Assembly: GCA_948099385.1 (NCBI GenBank)
Contig: CANUEZ040000168.1
Location: 3,449,001-3,513,000 of the forward strand
From: Fasciola hepatica
Lineage: Eukaryota > Platyhelminthes > Trematoda > Plagiorchiida > Fasciolidae
Reading direction: 5' to 3'
DNA length: 64,000 bases
Part shown: positions 30,741-41,852 of the stretch, piece by piece
Layout: each line of letters begins with the position of its first letter
Position numbering within the stretch: position 1 is the first letter of the stretch
Program-made: the position numbers and the translations under genes
The notes under the pieces: generated by a model
The model's input: the letters and a program-made list of their open reading frames with translations, nothing else
Told to the model about the DNA's origin: nothing
The model's database searches: none

Positions 30741-32508
30741 GGAACATATACAAAGACAAGATTAGGTCCTATCAGAATGCAGTCCAGCGATCTGTACTTG
30801 ATCGAGCACGGACCAATAAGGCATTTTTCTTTCAGTACATGCGCCGTCTAAGGGGCACAGCTCCGACGCCAATAGCTCTCAAAGATAGTGCCGGATCTCC
30901 AATCACTCCCCCTAGCCAAATAGCCGAGGCATTCAGCTCCTACTTCCGTACAATTTTTAGCTCCTTTCCCATATCATCCCACCCTACTATGCACCCGTTA
31001 TCTCTGACCACTACCCTTAACCGCGTAACTATTCCCATTGGTGCAGTCGCTCAAGGTTTCCGACGGCTCAACCAATATTGCTCTATGGGTCCTGACCTAA
31101 TCCACCCCCGTATTCTCAAGGAAGCCGCGGATACATTAGCTGCTCCTTATGCCTCGCTTTTTCAGCGATGTGTTGACGATGGAGTTTTCCCCCGTAACTG
31201 GAAAAAGCAGGGATCGCACCCATCTATAAGAAGGGCAGTAGACACCTTGCTTCTAGTTACAGACCCATAAGCCTCACTAGCATCCCTAGCAAAATTTTTG
31301 AGGGAATTCTTAAGAGTGAGATTCTTTCCCATCTTCATAGAAATAAGATCCTCTCCCCGTCCCAACATGGGTTTCTTCCTGGCAAGTCATGCATCACCAA
31401 TATGCTTACTGTCATGGATAGTCTAACGAAAGCCTATGATGATAGCCAGCTCTCACACGCTGTATTCATCGATTTTGCTAAGGCCTTCGATAAGGTCTCA
31501 CATGCCCCTCTTCTTTATAAGCTGCAGACGTACGGGATCACAGGCTCCAAGTTGGCCATCCTACGTAGCTTCCTTACCGACCGCACCTTTGTGGTTAAAG
31601 TCGGGAATGTTTTGTCTCAACCCTCCCCAGTAACAACTGGGGTCCCCCAAGGGTCGGTCTTAGGTCCTCTTCTTTTCCTGATCTATATAAACGATCTACC
31701 GACAGCCCTTCCTGCGAACATTGCCATGTACGCAGATGATGTAACCCTCTGGAGTCCAAGCGTTGAAGACCTGCAAATTGCGGTTTATGAAACAAAACGC
31801 TGGTCCGAGGATTGGAACCTCCCAGTTAATGATGACAAATGCGTGAGCATGTCTTTCGGCAGAGAGACTGGTCACACGTTTTCCAATAATGGAGCAGCCA
31901 CTCTGCCAAGGGTTGACCGACACAAGGTGCTCGGTTTCTGGTTAGATTGTAACTTATCCTTCTCTCATCATCACCAACTTGCGAGCAAGTCTGCCTTTCG
32001 AGTTCTAAACATGATTCGAAGGTCCTTCCCACGCATATTTAAGGATGATTTCCCCATAATTTTCGGCACTTATATCCGAACTCTGCTGGAGGACGGTAGT
32101 CAGATAGTGCACTCTGGTCTTGTCCGAGACCGTGAGATCCTAGAAAGGGTTCAGCGGGCCTCCACCAAGGCAGTAAGTGGTCTATCCCATCTACCTTATC
32201 CCGTCCGCCTTTCACTCCTCAACCTCTATCCCCTTGACGTAAGACGCGTAAGAGGTGATCTGTCTTTGATGTTTCACCTTTTTGAAACAGGTCAAAGCGA
32301 TTGCTTCTTCTCCGTCTGTCCAGCCTCCTCTCTCCGTGGTCACAGTAGAAAAGTTTTCAAACCGAGGCCACGCACTTCACTAAGGATTAACTTTTTTAGC
32401 TATAGGGTTATTACTATGTGGAATGCACTTCCGGAAGATATTGTTCTCTCGCAGAACAAAACTATCTTCAAGAGAAAGCTAGACCTCTACCTGGGTCTCT
32501 CCCAATAA
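30716..32508 (+). pseudogene. LINE A copy 2 ORF2, reverse transcriptase part (one frameshift)
   Basis: The frame after 30716 reads RIIRNIYKDKIRSYQNAV, SQIAEAFSSYFRT, RLNQYCSMGPDLIHPRILKEAA (finger) and FPRNWKK, then shifts because an A-run near 31200-31206 is one base short. It resumes as GIAPIYKKGSRHLASSYRPISLTSI and runs to the stop at 32506-32508. MYADDVTLW (about 31728) is the active site; WNALPEDIVLSQ and FKRKLDLYL close the protein. The part 31402-32508 is the same 368-codon frame as in LINE A copy 1. Without the frameshift the enzyme would look complete. Confidence 0.88.
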
Positions 32509-32775
32509 TTCCCTTTGTCAAAAAAACAAAAAACATAATAGTTGTCTTTTATCGCATATATGTTCATGAATGCCGCACCCCCACTCAGCTTAAGGCACTG
32601 TCCACAGTGTGACACTGAATGTGTATGTGTTTGTTTTCGCTGCCACCCCCCCCCCCTTCTTTTTACTCTCGTTTCAGCTCGGTGAATCCGACAGAAGATC
32701 AAAGATTTCCTAAAGGACCGGGAAATTGGGCTCAAAGCCTCGAACCCGTGTAGTACTTCAAGACTTCGAGACAAC
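32509..32775 (+). repeat. LINE A copy 2, 3' untranslated region and 8-bp tail
   Basis: This region contains a poly-C tract (32646-32656) and ends ACTTCAAGACTTCGAGAC. Its complement is at 26395-26656, with a handful of differences, the largest in the poly-C/G tract. Confidence 0.88.
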
Positions 32776-32784
32776 TGAACTGAA

Positions 32785-32992
32785 ACTGGACCTGAGTGGC
32801 CTGCGGTACACCCGCCGGAGCCCGTCAAGTAAAATGCACTCAGGCAGGTCGCTACTTGCATCTTTATCGGTGTAAGTGTTGATGCTTGCTTATGCGCTTA
32901 CTGAGCGCCGGCTCACCGAGTTTCCTTTCTGTCTGTGCAGGTCGTGCCCGTGCAACCCCCACGGAAGACACTGCATCCCGCATACTGCACGA
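32785..32992 (+). repeat. Repeat R2, copy 2
   Basis: Matches 20701-20910 (CTGGACCTGAGTGG, then AGTAAAATGCACTCAGGCAG, CCGTGCAACCCCCACGG). It lies just beyond the LINE A insertion, so before that insertion it followed the (TGAAC)n tail of LINE B copy 3 directly, as copy 1 follows LINE B copy 1. Confidence 0.75.
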
Positions 32993-34365
32993 GTGGTGGT
33001 TATCACTTGGTAAATACAGTCGAAGTTAAATGTTCATTACCCTTCGGTAATAAAGTGTCAGCCATTAATCTGTGTCTAGGTACACTTTCATTGTTTCATG
33101 ACTTTGATATCTTAGTTTAACTCTTCCCTCTTATCATGTCCGCCAGTGGTACTTATTTGCAACCCGGTGTGCTATACGTTATTAGGAAATGAGTTCTTCA
33201 GCTATTTGTTTTTACTGACGTACTGCAAAGTCGGACTTTTTGACAGTCAACCGAATAGTTCCATGGAATACCGAGGAGTAACCTGACCTCGGTCATTCTC
33301 ACTCGCTAGCTAACTGTATCTGATTGAAGAGCGACTTTCATCTGCCGAATAAATGGTACTTCACTCATGCTGTTGGGACAATCGTTCAGCAGTGTCATGC
33401 GGTGTCGTGGACTATCTTTTAAAAAGAGCACATCATAGTCTACGTTTGCGAGAACAAGTGAAGGTCACATTTAATTCCATATTGACTAGATTCATGTGTT
33501 TGGCTACTGAGACAAGCGGTTCACGGAGCTGGCCGCGATTACTACAGTCCGGAATCGATTGTTTCTTTGCAAGTAATCACAACACCAGAGCCAAGAGACG
33601 CCATCAAAGTGGATAATACCCAATGTCATGATTTCCTAAAAGGCAGGTAATTTTCCTAACAAAGAAGAAAAATGACTAGGTGTAACTTATTTTGGGCTGT
33701 TCAATGAATATAGCAGTTTCATTGATAAAACTGGCACGTTTGCCGTCGGTTACAACTAATCCAAAAAGGGATTAATCAGACACAAATGTTCTTAGTTTAG
33801 ACCTCATAACCAGCGAGTCTAACATTTTATCTTGTCAGCTTCAATTCGGATTGGTAGCACATTGTGTTCTGGGGAATAATGTACGTATTACACGTAATCT
33901 GAAGGCTAGAATATAAGAGAGTAAACCGCCATACCCTTTGATAAAGGTTCAACGGTCACTGGATTCAGTTTCATTACTAGAACCATTGCTAAGCTGACAG
34001 ATAGGTTTTTTGGTTGGGGAATAGACAACGCATTTTGGGCTGAAAATAAATAACAAATAGTGGACATAATATACAGACAAATTGAACTGTGACACCGTCA
34101 TCATGAACCAATGAAAGCGCGCCTAGACACAGATTATTAGCTGACACTTTACTACCAGAGCGTGATGAACATTTGCCCAGGTATGCGAAATAAGCATAAG
34201 ACGTATGTCAATAAGGAACTCTTCAGTGAACTAATTCATTATGTGCATATAGTTAGAATAATCTGTAAATAACGTTACCGTTAGCCAGACGGTTATATGT
34301 TACGGCATTTTATCATGGGCGTAAACGGTTGCAGCCGCTCGTTGGGGAATGTGATACAGCGCGTG
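32993..34365. other. Unrecognised AT-rich sequence, part of a weak repeat pair
   Basis: No gene seen. The block at about 33350-33500 (AATAAATGG, AAAAGAGCACAT, GCGAGAAC, AGATTCATG) resembles 35262-35420 at a low level and may be an old duplicated repeat. Open frames are under 90 codons without motifs. Confidence 0.35.
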
Positions 34366-35062
34366 TCCCGACGTTTGGTCGCCGGACATTTGGATGATTG
34401 AGTCTGTCAAATGTCACACCCTCGTAAAGTGGATGAGGCGTAGCCCGTCCCCTTGGCCATTCTCGGGATTTATAGTTAAAACCTGGTAACCTAGACTTAT
34501 AAAGGCATACATTGGTCACGAATCGGTAAACGAAAGGGCTTGCGCCATGCTGTTATGCAAATGCATCATAGTCAAATTATTTTGACCGTTATGGCCTCAC
34601 AACAGCTTCACACCGGAATTCCTAAAGTCGAAGGCTTGAAACCGAGGCAGTTGAAATGGTAGTGCGGTCTACCACGGCAGGGCCTGGTGAATCTGGAATT
34701 CAAGCCTTTGTCCTTTTTGAGGTGATATACACTTGATCCACTTGAATACCTCAGTATGTGAACAAAATGACACCTTAACGATTACATGCGGCAGGTGGAA
34801 CAGGATTCGTCACTGGCCTTTTCTTAACCAATGGGGTGGTACTTTTAAGAGGCTGAGGTTGGTTTAGGCGATAATGAGAACATTATACAGACTGTGTCAT
34901 TTTGGAAGTATTAAATTTCCAGGTTGAAAACCAATGAGAAAAGGTTTGGGACTGGGTTTCTTCTACTTTCTAAGAGTGGCATTTGACAGACTTAAATGAA
35001 TATGGCGTAATTCAGTCATCCAAATGTTCGGCGAACAAATGTCCAGCGATGAAAAGTCCGGG
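34366..35062. repeat. Inverted-repeat element, about 700 bp, unknown family
   Basis: Left arm 34366-34431 contains GTTTGGTCGCCGGACATTTG then GATGATTGAGTCTGTCAAATG. The right arm, 34965-35062 read in reverse complement, contains GGACATTTGTTCGCCGAAC then ATTTGGATGACTGA and GTCTGTCAAATGCCAC. The right arm has about 20 extra bases and two or three tandem units of GGAC-TTT-TCGC(C/T). The space between, about 530 bp, has no coding frame. The layout suggests a non-autonomous DNA transposon (MITE-like). I cannot define the exact ends or a target duplication. Confidence 0.55.
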
Positions 35063-36995
35063 AGCCGATACAACGTGGAGAGGAAAACTGCGTCGTTTGT
35101 TTTCTATTTACAGGGAATGTTGCAGAAGAACCATTTAGATATGAATAACTAATTATGTCAGTATTCCCATATGGATTTGAGTGTTGAGTAACCATTTAGT
35201 GGGTGGCTGGGTAATGTTTACCTAACCATTTCCTTCGTTTTCTCACAGTCCAATAAATGGATTTCCCATCGTTTCTCTGGGCCTGGAACACTAGTGTTCA
35301 GAAAAGGGCACATTGTGGTCTATAAAGGCGAGAACGGACGAATATCGTATCTGATATCATGGTGACAGCACTCGCAAATATGTTCATGCAGATCGTGGCA
35401 ACTAAAGCAGACAGGCACATGAACCATGACACTTATCTGAATAAAGTGTTTTTCATTTGTTTATGAAACAGTGAATTTTGTTCACAGGCAAGAGAGGAAA
35501 GTCAAGTCTACGATGGAATCAATGATTTGTCAAAATGGAAGAATGCACACTTCATAAATGAAAAAACTACTTTGTCGAGGATTACTTTCTCATTAACAGC
35601 TAATTGTTTAGAACTTACAGTTTTATCACTTTATCATCTTTCTGGTTGGATAGTGATCCAAATAGTTAAAGCATCATTGATCCTCTGCTAATCAAATGAA
35701 TAAACAGCCGTTTCTCTAAGATGATTAGCATTTTCCCTAAAAGCATTTTCTAATCAGAACGTTTTCGGCAGTGTTTAAATTTGCTAACTATAATAGATCT
35801 GCAGAAACTTTTTTCCACACCCGTCTGATGTCAGACTGTGTGCCAAACAAAACATGGTACAATCTGGAAGGAAGGGGTAGATAGTCCGAGTCCATTTATT
35901 CTATTCGTTATCGTTAGAATGCTCCATTTTATTTTTATATTTGCGGTTTCATGTAATCCGTAACAGTGGAGGCAGTGTTCGCTACCACCAGATCTAATTC
36001 GCACATCCTCGGTATGAAGCCGTTAATTCCGTATCACCTCATTCCGTCAAGCTTCTCTTGGAATTTGTTACACGTGGCTGATTATCATTGTCGTTAAACG
36101 TTTACGTTCACGAGGTCACTGCTTACTGAGAGTTTACCTCATGGCGAGCGCAGAGGATGCATAACCGTTTTCGGGGTCACATCAAACGACGGTTATTGCT
36201 GAACTAAGGGGTGTGTAGTCTGTGAATAGTGTGGCAATGTTTTCAGGGCTGTAACATTGGCGACCGATAAACAAAACCCCTTTTCTCATCTGAAGTACTG
36301 AAACGTTTTAGAATCATTCGGTGGATAAGGCTTGACATTTGAAGTGGAACCAGATGACGAATTTTAACAGCTACCGGTGCGTACGGGCTACCGTGGTAAT
36401 CCCTAAGGGGGCTGTGGGGGAACGGAATATGGCTAATGCGCTGTCTCATATCATGCAAGCCCAATTTTTATCCTAGACCCATGTGTTATTGTGAGCAGAA
36501 TGGAACTAAGGTAGTGCCCCTTATCAGTTATGCCCCGTGATCGATTTTCACCCCGATTTCGTGACACCTGAACGCACTCGTCCTCAAACTGGGACGCGTT
36601 TCTGACACCACTAACCGTCTACAAACACACCGGTTAAGGGAGAACATCACTTACCGATTGCTTCACCAGATGATTACAATTTGACGTAGCTGTCATTATT
36701 TGGAGTGACTGGTCGCTTTACCTGATTTGCCTGCTAGATTTTCCGTGAAGTAAATTATAATGTCTACCAGACACCATGATGACAGTTCGTAAAAGTCCTC
36801 TGATATTCATTAACTTCCAGAACGTAAGATGGAAAACTTGCTCATCGTTGCGTCTAACAGGATAGATACTGGTTACTCTTTTACTTCTGAACTTGTTTTT
36901 TAAAGGTACACTTGCTGCCAAACGTGGTGGCCACTTGATCGTTGCGCTTGCAAGCTACACACACGTTCTCCCAATGCACGCTAATCACTTCCTCT
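35063..36995. other. Unrecognised AT-rich sequence
   Basis: No gene seen. A block at 35822-35900 (AGACTGTGTGCCAAACAAAAC, GGAAGGAAGGGGTAGATAGT) recurs in the same orientation at 39746-39822. The remainder shows nothing I can identify. Confidence 0.4.
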
Positions 36996-37272
36996 GACCG
37001 GTGGTGGTCGAGTGGTTTGGAGCGTTTGCTTATTACCTCGGAGGTCCGAGGTTCGAACCCCCGCCATCACCAGTTACTTTGGTGGTAAACAGTAATCCAC
37101 TGTCGTCCGGATCGTTACCCCACCTGACCTATTGAGATCTTATGTGGTTCTTCGCCACTCCAAGTCCGAGGGTCTGTTTTGCCGGGTATCCCCAATAGTG
37201 CAGTGGGCCTTCGTGGCTATGGGGTAAATACCCCTTCTCCTGCACTCATGCGCAAGCATGTAATAAATAAAG
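36996..37272 (+). mobile_element. tRNA-derived SINE, full-length copy
   Basis: The head GGTGGTGGTCGAGTGGTTTG...CCATCACC folds like a class II tRNA (Leu/Ser-like), with an A box TGGTCGAGTGG and a B box GGTTCGAACCC forming an internal RNA polymerase III promoter. The body (ACTGTCGTCCGGATCG, CCACCTGACCTATTGAGATC, CGCCACTCCAAGTCCGAG, GTGCAGTGGGCCTTCG) recurs in six other places in the window. It ends GTAATAAATAAA. As a SINE it would depend on a LINE for movement; the partner is not evident from its 3' end. Confidence 0.85.
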
Positions 37273-38904
37273 TACCCAAAGTGACAACAGTTAGACGGCG
37301 TTAATAGCCCGTTGCGGCCCAACTACAAGACTACCTGTTGGTGAGGGAAATCGGAACAACGTACGAAATAATATTCCATTAACAACCTGAAAATGATGGA
37401 CATATTTTAGAGCCAAAATTTCATTCACAGCCACATTTGGGGATTCAACTTTGGTAACCAAGTCTGTGTAAAAGATTTCACAAGACGAATTCAAATACGA
37501 ATTTCAGGAACCATAGCATTAAAACGGGGATGAGTTGTTTATGTGCCTCCATATGCCTCAGCGTGGTCGGGGGTGGGTGTCTCAGGTTGCGAAGTGGCTA
37601 CTCGTCCTGGGCGTCTCTCGAAATGCTCTCAAATTACCGCGCGTCTCAAATAGCTTCTGCTGAGGAAGACCTACACTACCTTTTCGTAGCGGAGGACGAA
37701 GGTGAACCCCTGATGCTCTCCATCGAGTTGACTGTCATTCATTCTGCGGCAGGTGGGTAAACTCTGATTCCAAACCAACCGCAGGTGGTATACGAGGCGT
37801 ACAAACTTTGCTCACCGCTATCTGTGGCCGAGAGGTGTACTGGACACTCAGGATGTGTAGCTTCATCCGAAGGGCGTATGAACCATAAAATTGGCCACCG
37901 GCTTCCAGAGCGTTTATTGATTTCCGTTCCATGCATGACTGCCTAAGTCCAGCCGTTCTGACAATTCGAATTTCTCATCATCCCTGCTGCACCATCCCTA
38001 CCCGTTTGTTTCATACGCGTATCGATCCATGGTCATCCGACTCTACTGACGCACGCGTGCGTACATTTCTTGCATGTACATGTTTAACCGTTCACATTCC
38101 TAATCGACGCGTTTGCCGACACACCACGTCTGCTTCTCCAGTACAAGCTCATTTGGACGAACGCTGCTTGTAATGATTGTTTGATTAATTCAGCATTAAA
38201 AATTTGGTCCAAGACAAAGTTCATTTAATCCGACATGTGGTCGATAACACAAAGTTAATTCCCGCACAACCAACATTATGTGTACTTGGTTCACTCCACT
38301 TCAGGTTTTGAATACATAATATGCTCATCGATCGAATTCTGTCGCTTTACAGCATTCGAATAACTGGTGACGACTCCTTATGCGCTTGCGATCCAAATGC
38401 TGCTTGCCTATGCGTTTCTCTGTAATTGTATTGCCTATCAAAACGCCAAAATTTGAATACTTATCGAACAGTACATTTCTGTGCCGGTTAGTGTGCTTTC
38501 TGATTTTATTTCGGGAAATCCGGTCAATACACTGCTGTCTTACACAGCGCGCTTGACTGTACAAAGGCTAGAGGCGCATCGTCAAATAAAATGCCTGTTG
38601 TAGACCGGGCGACTGAGTGGTACAACAGCCCTCAACGCAGACAACAATGGACGATATGTCTCATTCAATGACAGACTACTCTCTTACGCATGCGCTCGAT
38701 AACTCTCCCACACCTTACACAACTTGTTCTCTTTTGCCTACTTCGCTCCTACGTTATTCTCCATTTTCACACCCCACAGGAAATTTGTTCGGCTGTGCGT
38801 GCTTCACCGCTACTGGTGGCAATCCTGGTTGTGTTCCCTCTCGTCCTTCTAAGTTTCATCGAATCCACTACCACCGGCTATAAGCCACAAATGGCGAGGT
38901 AGCA
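37273..38904. other. Unrecognised sequence with repeat R3 (minus)
   Basis: No gene seen. The reverse complement of 37750-37895 matches 39970-40115 (ACTCCCTTCGGATGA, GCACCTCT, CGGTTGGTTTGGAATCAG), so it is a dispersed repeat of unknown type. The 76-codon frame at 37530-37760 overlaps this repeat and has no recognisable motif. Confidence 0.4.
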
Positions 38905-39604
38905 TACGGGACTGTCGCTCGTAATGGTGCACCCTTTGGATTCCGACCACGCATTAGTTTGCACTCAGCTGTTCATTTGCTTCGGTGGGTGCTCCAAACG
39001 CATGATGCAATGACGGTTAGATTGAGATGAGATTTCAGATTCATTTCGTCTATCTGTTTTCCAAAATGCGCTAGCTGTAACCCTACCTGATAACGTAAGC
39101 CAACACTGGTCGCCTATCAAGAATGCTTTGCACTCAGCTAGTATAGTAAGTTGCAGCCTGTCTCGTCGTGCCGTAAGACCCTTCGTTTCTGCTGAGTCTC
39201 TGCGCTTTTTCGACGCACACCAGTCGATCCCAGTTGAAAGCGAGTATAATGAAGCACGACTCACAATGATACGTGCACTCAGCGCGAGTCTTCGTGAGGA
39301 CCGCGAAATCCGGTGGTCGCTATGTGCACCAGAGATGAAACGTGCTGTCACCGCGGGAAGTTCCCGCGAGCTGTTCTGTTCCATTCGATTCGCCGGTAGA
39401 ATGCCAATACGTATGAGTGAAACGATTTGTGAAGCTGACAGTTCGCCAATTCACAATCGGCAGAGGCGTCTTAATTGATGGGTGGAGCACTTCCAGACAG
39501 TTTAGCTGTCCCTCGGTGTCAGCCTCTCCAATAGCTCTTCCGGTACGCGGTCAGTGGCGCATTTCGATAGATCTACATACCGAGGCGGAGATCCGTACGG
39601 GAAT
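38905..39604 (+). pseudogene. RTE LINE copy 1, endonuclease end and linker
   Basis: The plus frame at about 38938 reads LDSDHALVCTQLF, the final catalytic Ser-Asp-His block of an RTE-type endonuclease. After frame changes it continues FQNALAVTLPDNVSQHWSPI, RRAVRPFVSAESLRFFDAHQ and YNEARLTMIRALSASLREDRE, then WVEHFQTV, the linker that precedes the reverse transcriptase in flatworm RTE elements. Stops at 39476 and others are present. The copy is interrupted at about 39605 by unrelated repeat sequence. Confidence 0.75.
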
Positions 39605-40150
39605 TTAAGCCTCAGAATGTCACAGAGCGTCGGGGTTTAGAGACCTTCCCCAGCCCTTTTTAAAAACGATAGGGTGCGGCTTTTTAGAAAACTCCGTGTT
39701 TTGTTCTTAAAAATATGGAATCCTGAGACATATTTTACGCACGTCGGATTCCAGACTGCGTGCCAACCAAAACGTGGCATAATCTGGGAGGAAGGAGTAG
39801 ATAATCTGAGTCCATGATTTGCTCGTGGGCGCAATGCTGCCAAGTTGCCCAAGCCAAAACACGTGGTTTTCTCAGGGGTCCACAAACGGAGCCTTTAACT
39901 ATCCTAAGCTTAAGCCGCAAGACAGCGGGACGAAACTTGGGGTCTGTACCCCACTGAGAGCCGGTAATTGAATGCTCAGTTCATACTCCCTTCGGATGAG
40001 GCCAAACGTCTTGGGTGCCCAGTGCACCTCTTCGTCATAAATGCCAGTGAGCATACCGTTGAACACCTCATACGCCACCCACGGTTGGTTTGGAATCAGG
40101 GTTCAGCTATTTCTCCTAGACTGGCTGTTAGTCAGCCAACCCGGTGCAGA
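39605..40150. repeat. Repeat block inserted in RTE LINE copy 1
   Basis: This segment separates two parts of one RTE protein. 39746-39822 matches 35822-35900 in direct orientation; 39970-40115 matches the complement of 37750-37895. It therefore combines two repeat modules of unknown family, seen singly elsewhere. No protein is recognisable. Confidence 0.55.
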
Positions 40151-40930
40151 GAGCGCCGAGCATGGAATCCTGGGCAAGTTCAGTTCTTGTGGGAGGAATC
40201 GATTATTGTTCCAATGTTTAGGAAGTGCTGGCGCAATGACTGCGCCAACCGTAGGAGTTTTAGCCTTATCTCGAAGCTGCTTGCGTCTGCGACACTTTGC
40301 AGGTTTTACCCAGTGCGTGAAGAACGGACTCGCGAGAAAAAAACTGGGTTTAGTGCCGGTCGTATATGTTTTGATCACATTTTCATCCCCCGACAACTGC
40401 CAGAGCGCCCTTACACTTTCCAATGACCGATAACCATCGTGTTTCTAGACATTCGCTCGGCTTCCGACTCTATTAATGGAAGTGCACTATGGCATTGATT
40501 GTTGGGATTTGGAGTACCTGAAAAGTATGTGTCCCTCCTCAGAATTATGTCGTCGTACCTCAGGTAGGGTTAGGGCACATCGCCCGCTTTTGCCCTCCTT
40601 AGTCGTCTCCAGTGGAGTACGGCAACTTTGTTATAGAGGATGTCCTACGGAACGCCTTGCCTGATCTTCCAAACGGCGGAGTTGAGCTCCTCCCGGGGAA
40701 TAGCGATTCCGACTTTGAATGTGCCGATGATATCGCCTTGCTGAGTGATAATCCACCTGCTTTAGACCGCTTTGTGATTAAGGTATCTAGATATGGTATG
40801 CACTCTGCGCTTTCCAAGTGCAAAATGCTTTTGCAAGATTGGCAGGAGCTTGTGCCTGCACTCACCCCTACTGTGGTTTTTCTTATCACATGGTTGCGCG
40901 TGACTACAGTGAAAGGAGTACATACCCCGT
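40151..40930 (+). pseudogene. RTE LINE copy 1, reverse transcriptase
   Basis: The frames spell LWEESIIVPMFRKCWRNDCANRR, SLISKLLASATLCRF, REERTREKKTGFSAGRICFDHIF, VFLDIRSASDSING (block A), VSSGVRQ and FVIEDVLRNALPDLPNGGVELLPG, then FECADDIALLSD at about 40720. The active site is Cys-Ala-Asp-Asp where Tyr-Ala-Asp-Asp is normal. Then come the KCKMLLQDW block and a stop at 40930. Several frame changes and stops make it inactive. Flatworm RTE-clade identity follows from the GFRPGR-like, FLDLKAAFDS-like and VRQGCP-like blocks. Confidence 0.85.
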
Positions 40931-41852
40931 AGACACGAAGACTCACTGTAACTGAACCGCTGTTCAGTGACTGAGTGACTCGTAGAGCACGGACCCGAAA
41001 CCCGAAATCGAATAAGGCGAGTCGGTGATCTACGTGTATTTCAGGGAACAATCATTACAGTAACAAACAACATACCTCAGTTTTGTGGGGCAGTTCAATC
41101 ACAAGGGTCCTGGAATAGACATCAAATCGTCTGAAGGGTCTGGCGAGGAACGTATGCCGAGCGATGCGGGGCCGAGTCATCGGAATAGGATGAAATTAAT
41201 CTTTTATAGCAAGAAAAATCGACCAATCAGAGAAAGAGTGAGGAGCGCACATGAGACGAATGAACAGAAATGTGACCACAAAATTAGTTCAGACAAGGAC
41301 CAGGAAGATTGCACGCACGCTTGACCTAGGCCCTCACGCAGACATGGCGTGATCTTTAGCATGGAAGGAAAGTACAAAGGTCACTCGTGCGGGGCGGGTG
41401 AGAAACCCGACAAGAAACGGAGGCAAACGTGACACACAAGGTCGGGCACATTTGACGCACAAAAACTTGAGGGTCGTAGGCCCCTGGATTGGGCGCAAAG
41501 GAAAATCGGTCCACTTTAAAGGTACACTCAGGGAAAACGGTAGGTGAACGGAGACAAGGTGACCGGGTTCAACAGGTGAAAAGAAAGGGAAGACGTGTGG
41601 GTCGAAGTGGTTGGAAAAGGCCGGGTAACACGTTGATGAAAGTCACGGGAGTGAGAAAAGGAGACTGCATGGGAATTTCACAAATGTACTGAATTACCGT
41701 TGCACTAACTGCAGTATTAGGGATAACCGGAAACCAGATCCTGAGACTTAGAGTGGCAGAACCACATAAGGTCCAAATAGGTCAGGTTTGGTAACGATCC
41801 GGACGACAGTGGATTATTGCCTGTGATCGGTTAGACCTAGCCTGTAACTTCG
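40931..41852. other. Foreign segment within RTE LINE copy 1
   Basis: Between the LLQDW block and the C-terminal block an RTE protein needs only a short spacer; here about 900 bp of purine-rich unrelated DNA intervene, including a partial antisense SINE at 41709-41822. Open frames are short and Lys/Arg-rich without motifs. Confidence 0.5.
41709..41822 (-). mobile_element. SINE fragment (body only, antisense)
   Basis: The order GGGATAACCGGAAACCAGATC, CTTAGAGTGGCAGAACCACA, AATAGGTCAGG and GGACGACAGTGGATTA matches the complement of the SINE body in 62583-62855. The tRNA-like head and the 3' tail are missing. Confidence 0.75.

Larger units (their letters stand above)
28805..32775 (+). mobile_element. 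LINE A copy 2, nearly full-length CR1-type retrotransposon
   Basis: A 3.97 kb element containing ORF1, endonuclease, reverse transcriptase and 3' untranslated region in order. It lies within the TGAAC tail of LINE B copy 3, with TGAAC sequence on both sides, which serves as a target duplication of unclear length. The 3' end shows ACTTCAAG ACTTCGAG units. There is no ATG at the start of ORF1, so it is probably slightly truncated at the 5' end. Frameshifts near 30715 and 31206 break ORF2. Confidence 0.88.

Noticed and set aside
26391..32775. A CRISPR-like or phage inversion system from the large inverted repeat
   Set aside because: The arms are LINE reverse transcriptase sequence in a eukaryotic genome; no recombinase or spacer pattern.
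36996..37075. A genuine tRNA-Leu or tRNA-Ser gene
   Set aside because: The tRNA-like head is followed by a body and tail shared with six other dispersed copies, so it is a SINE and not a functional tRNA gene.
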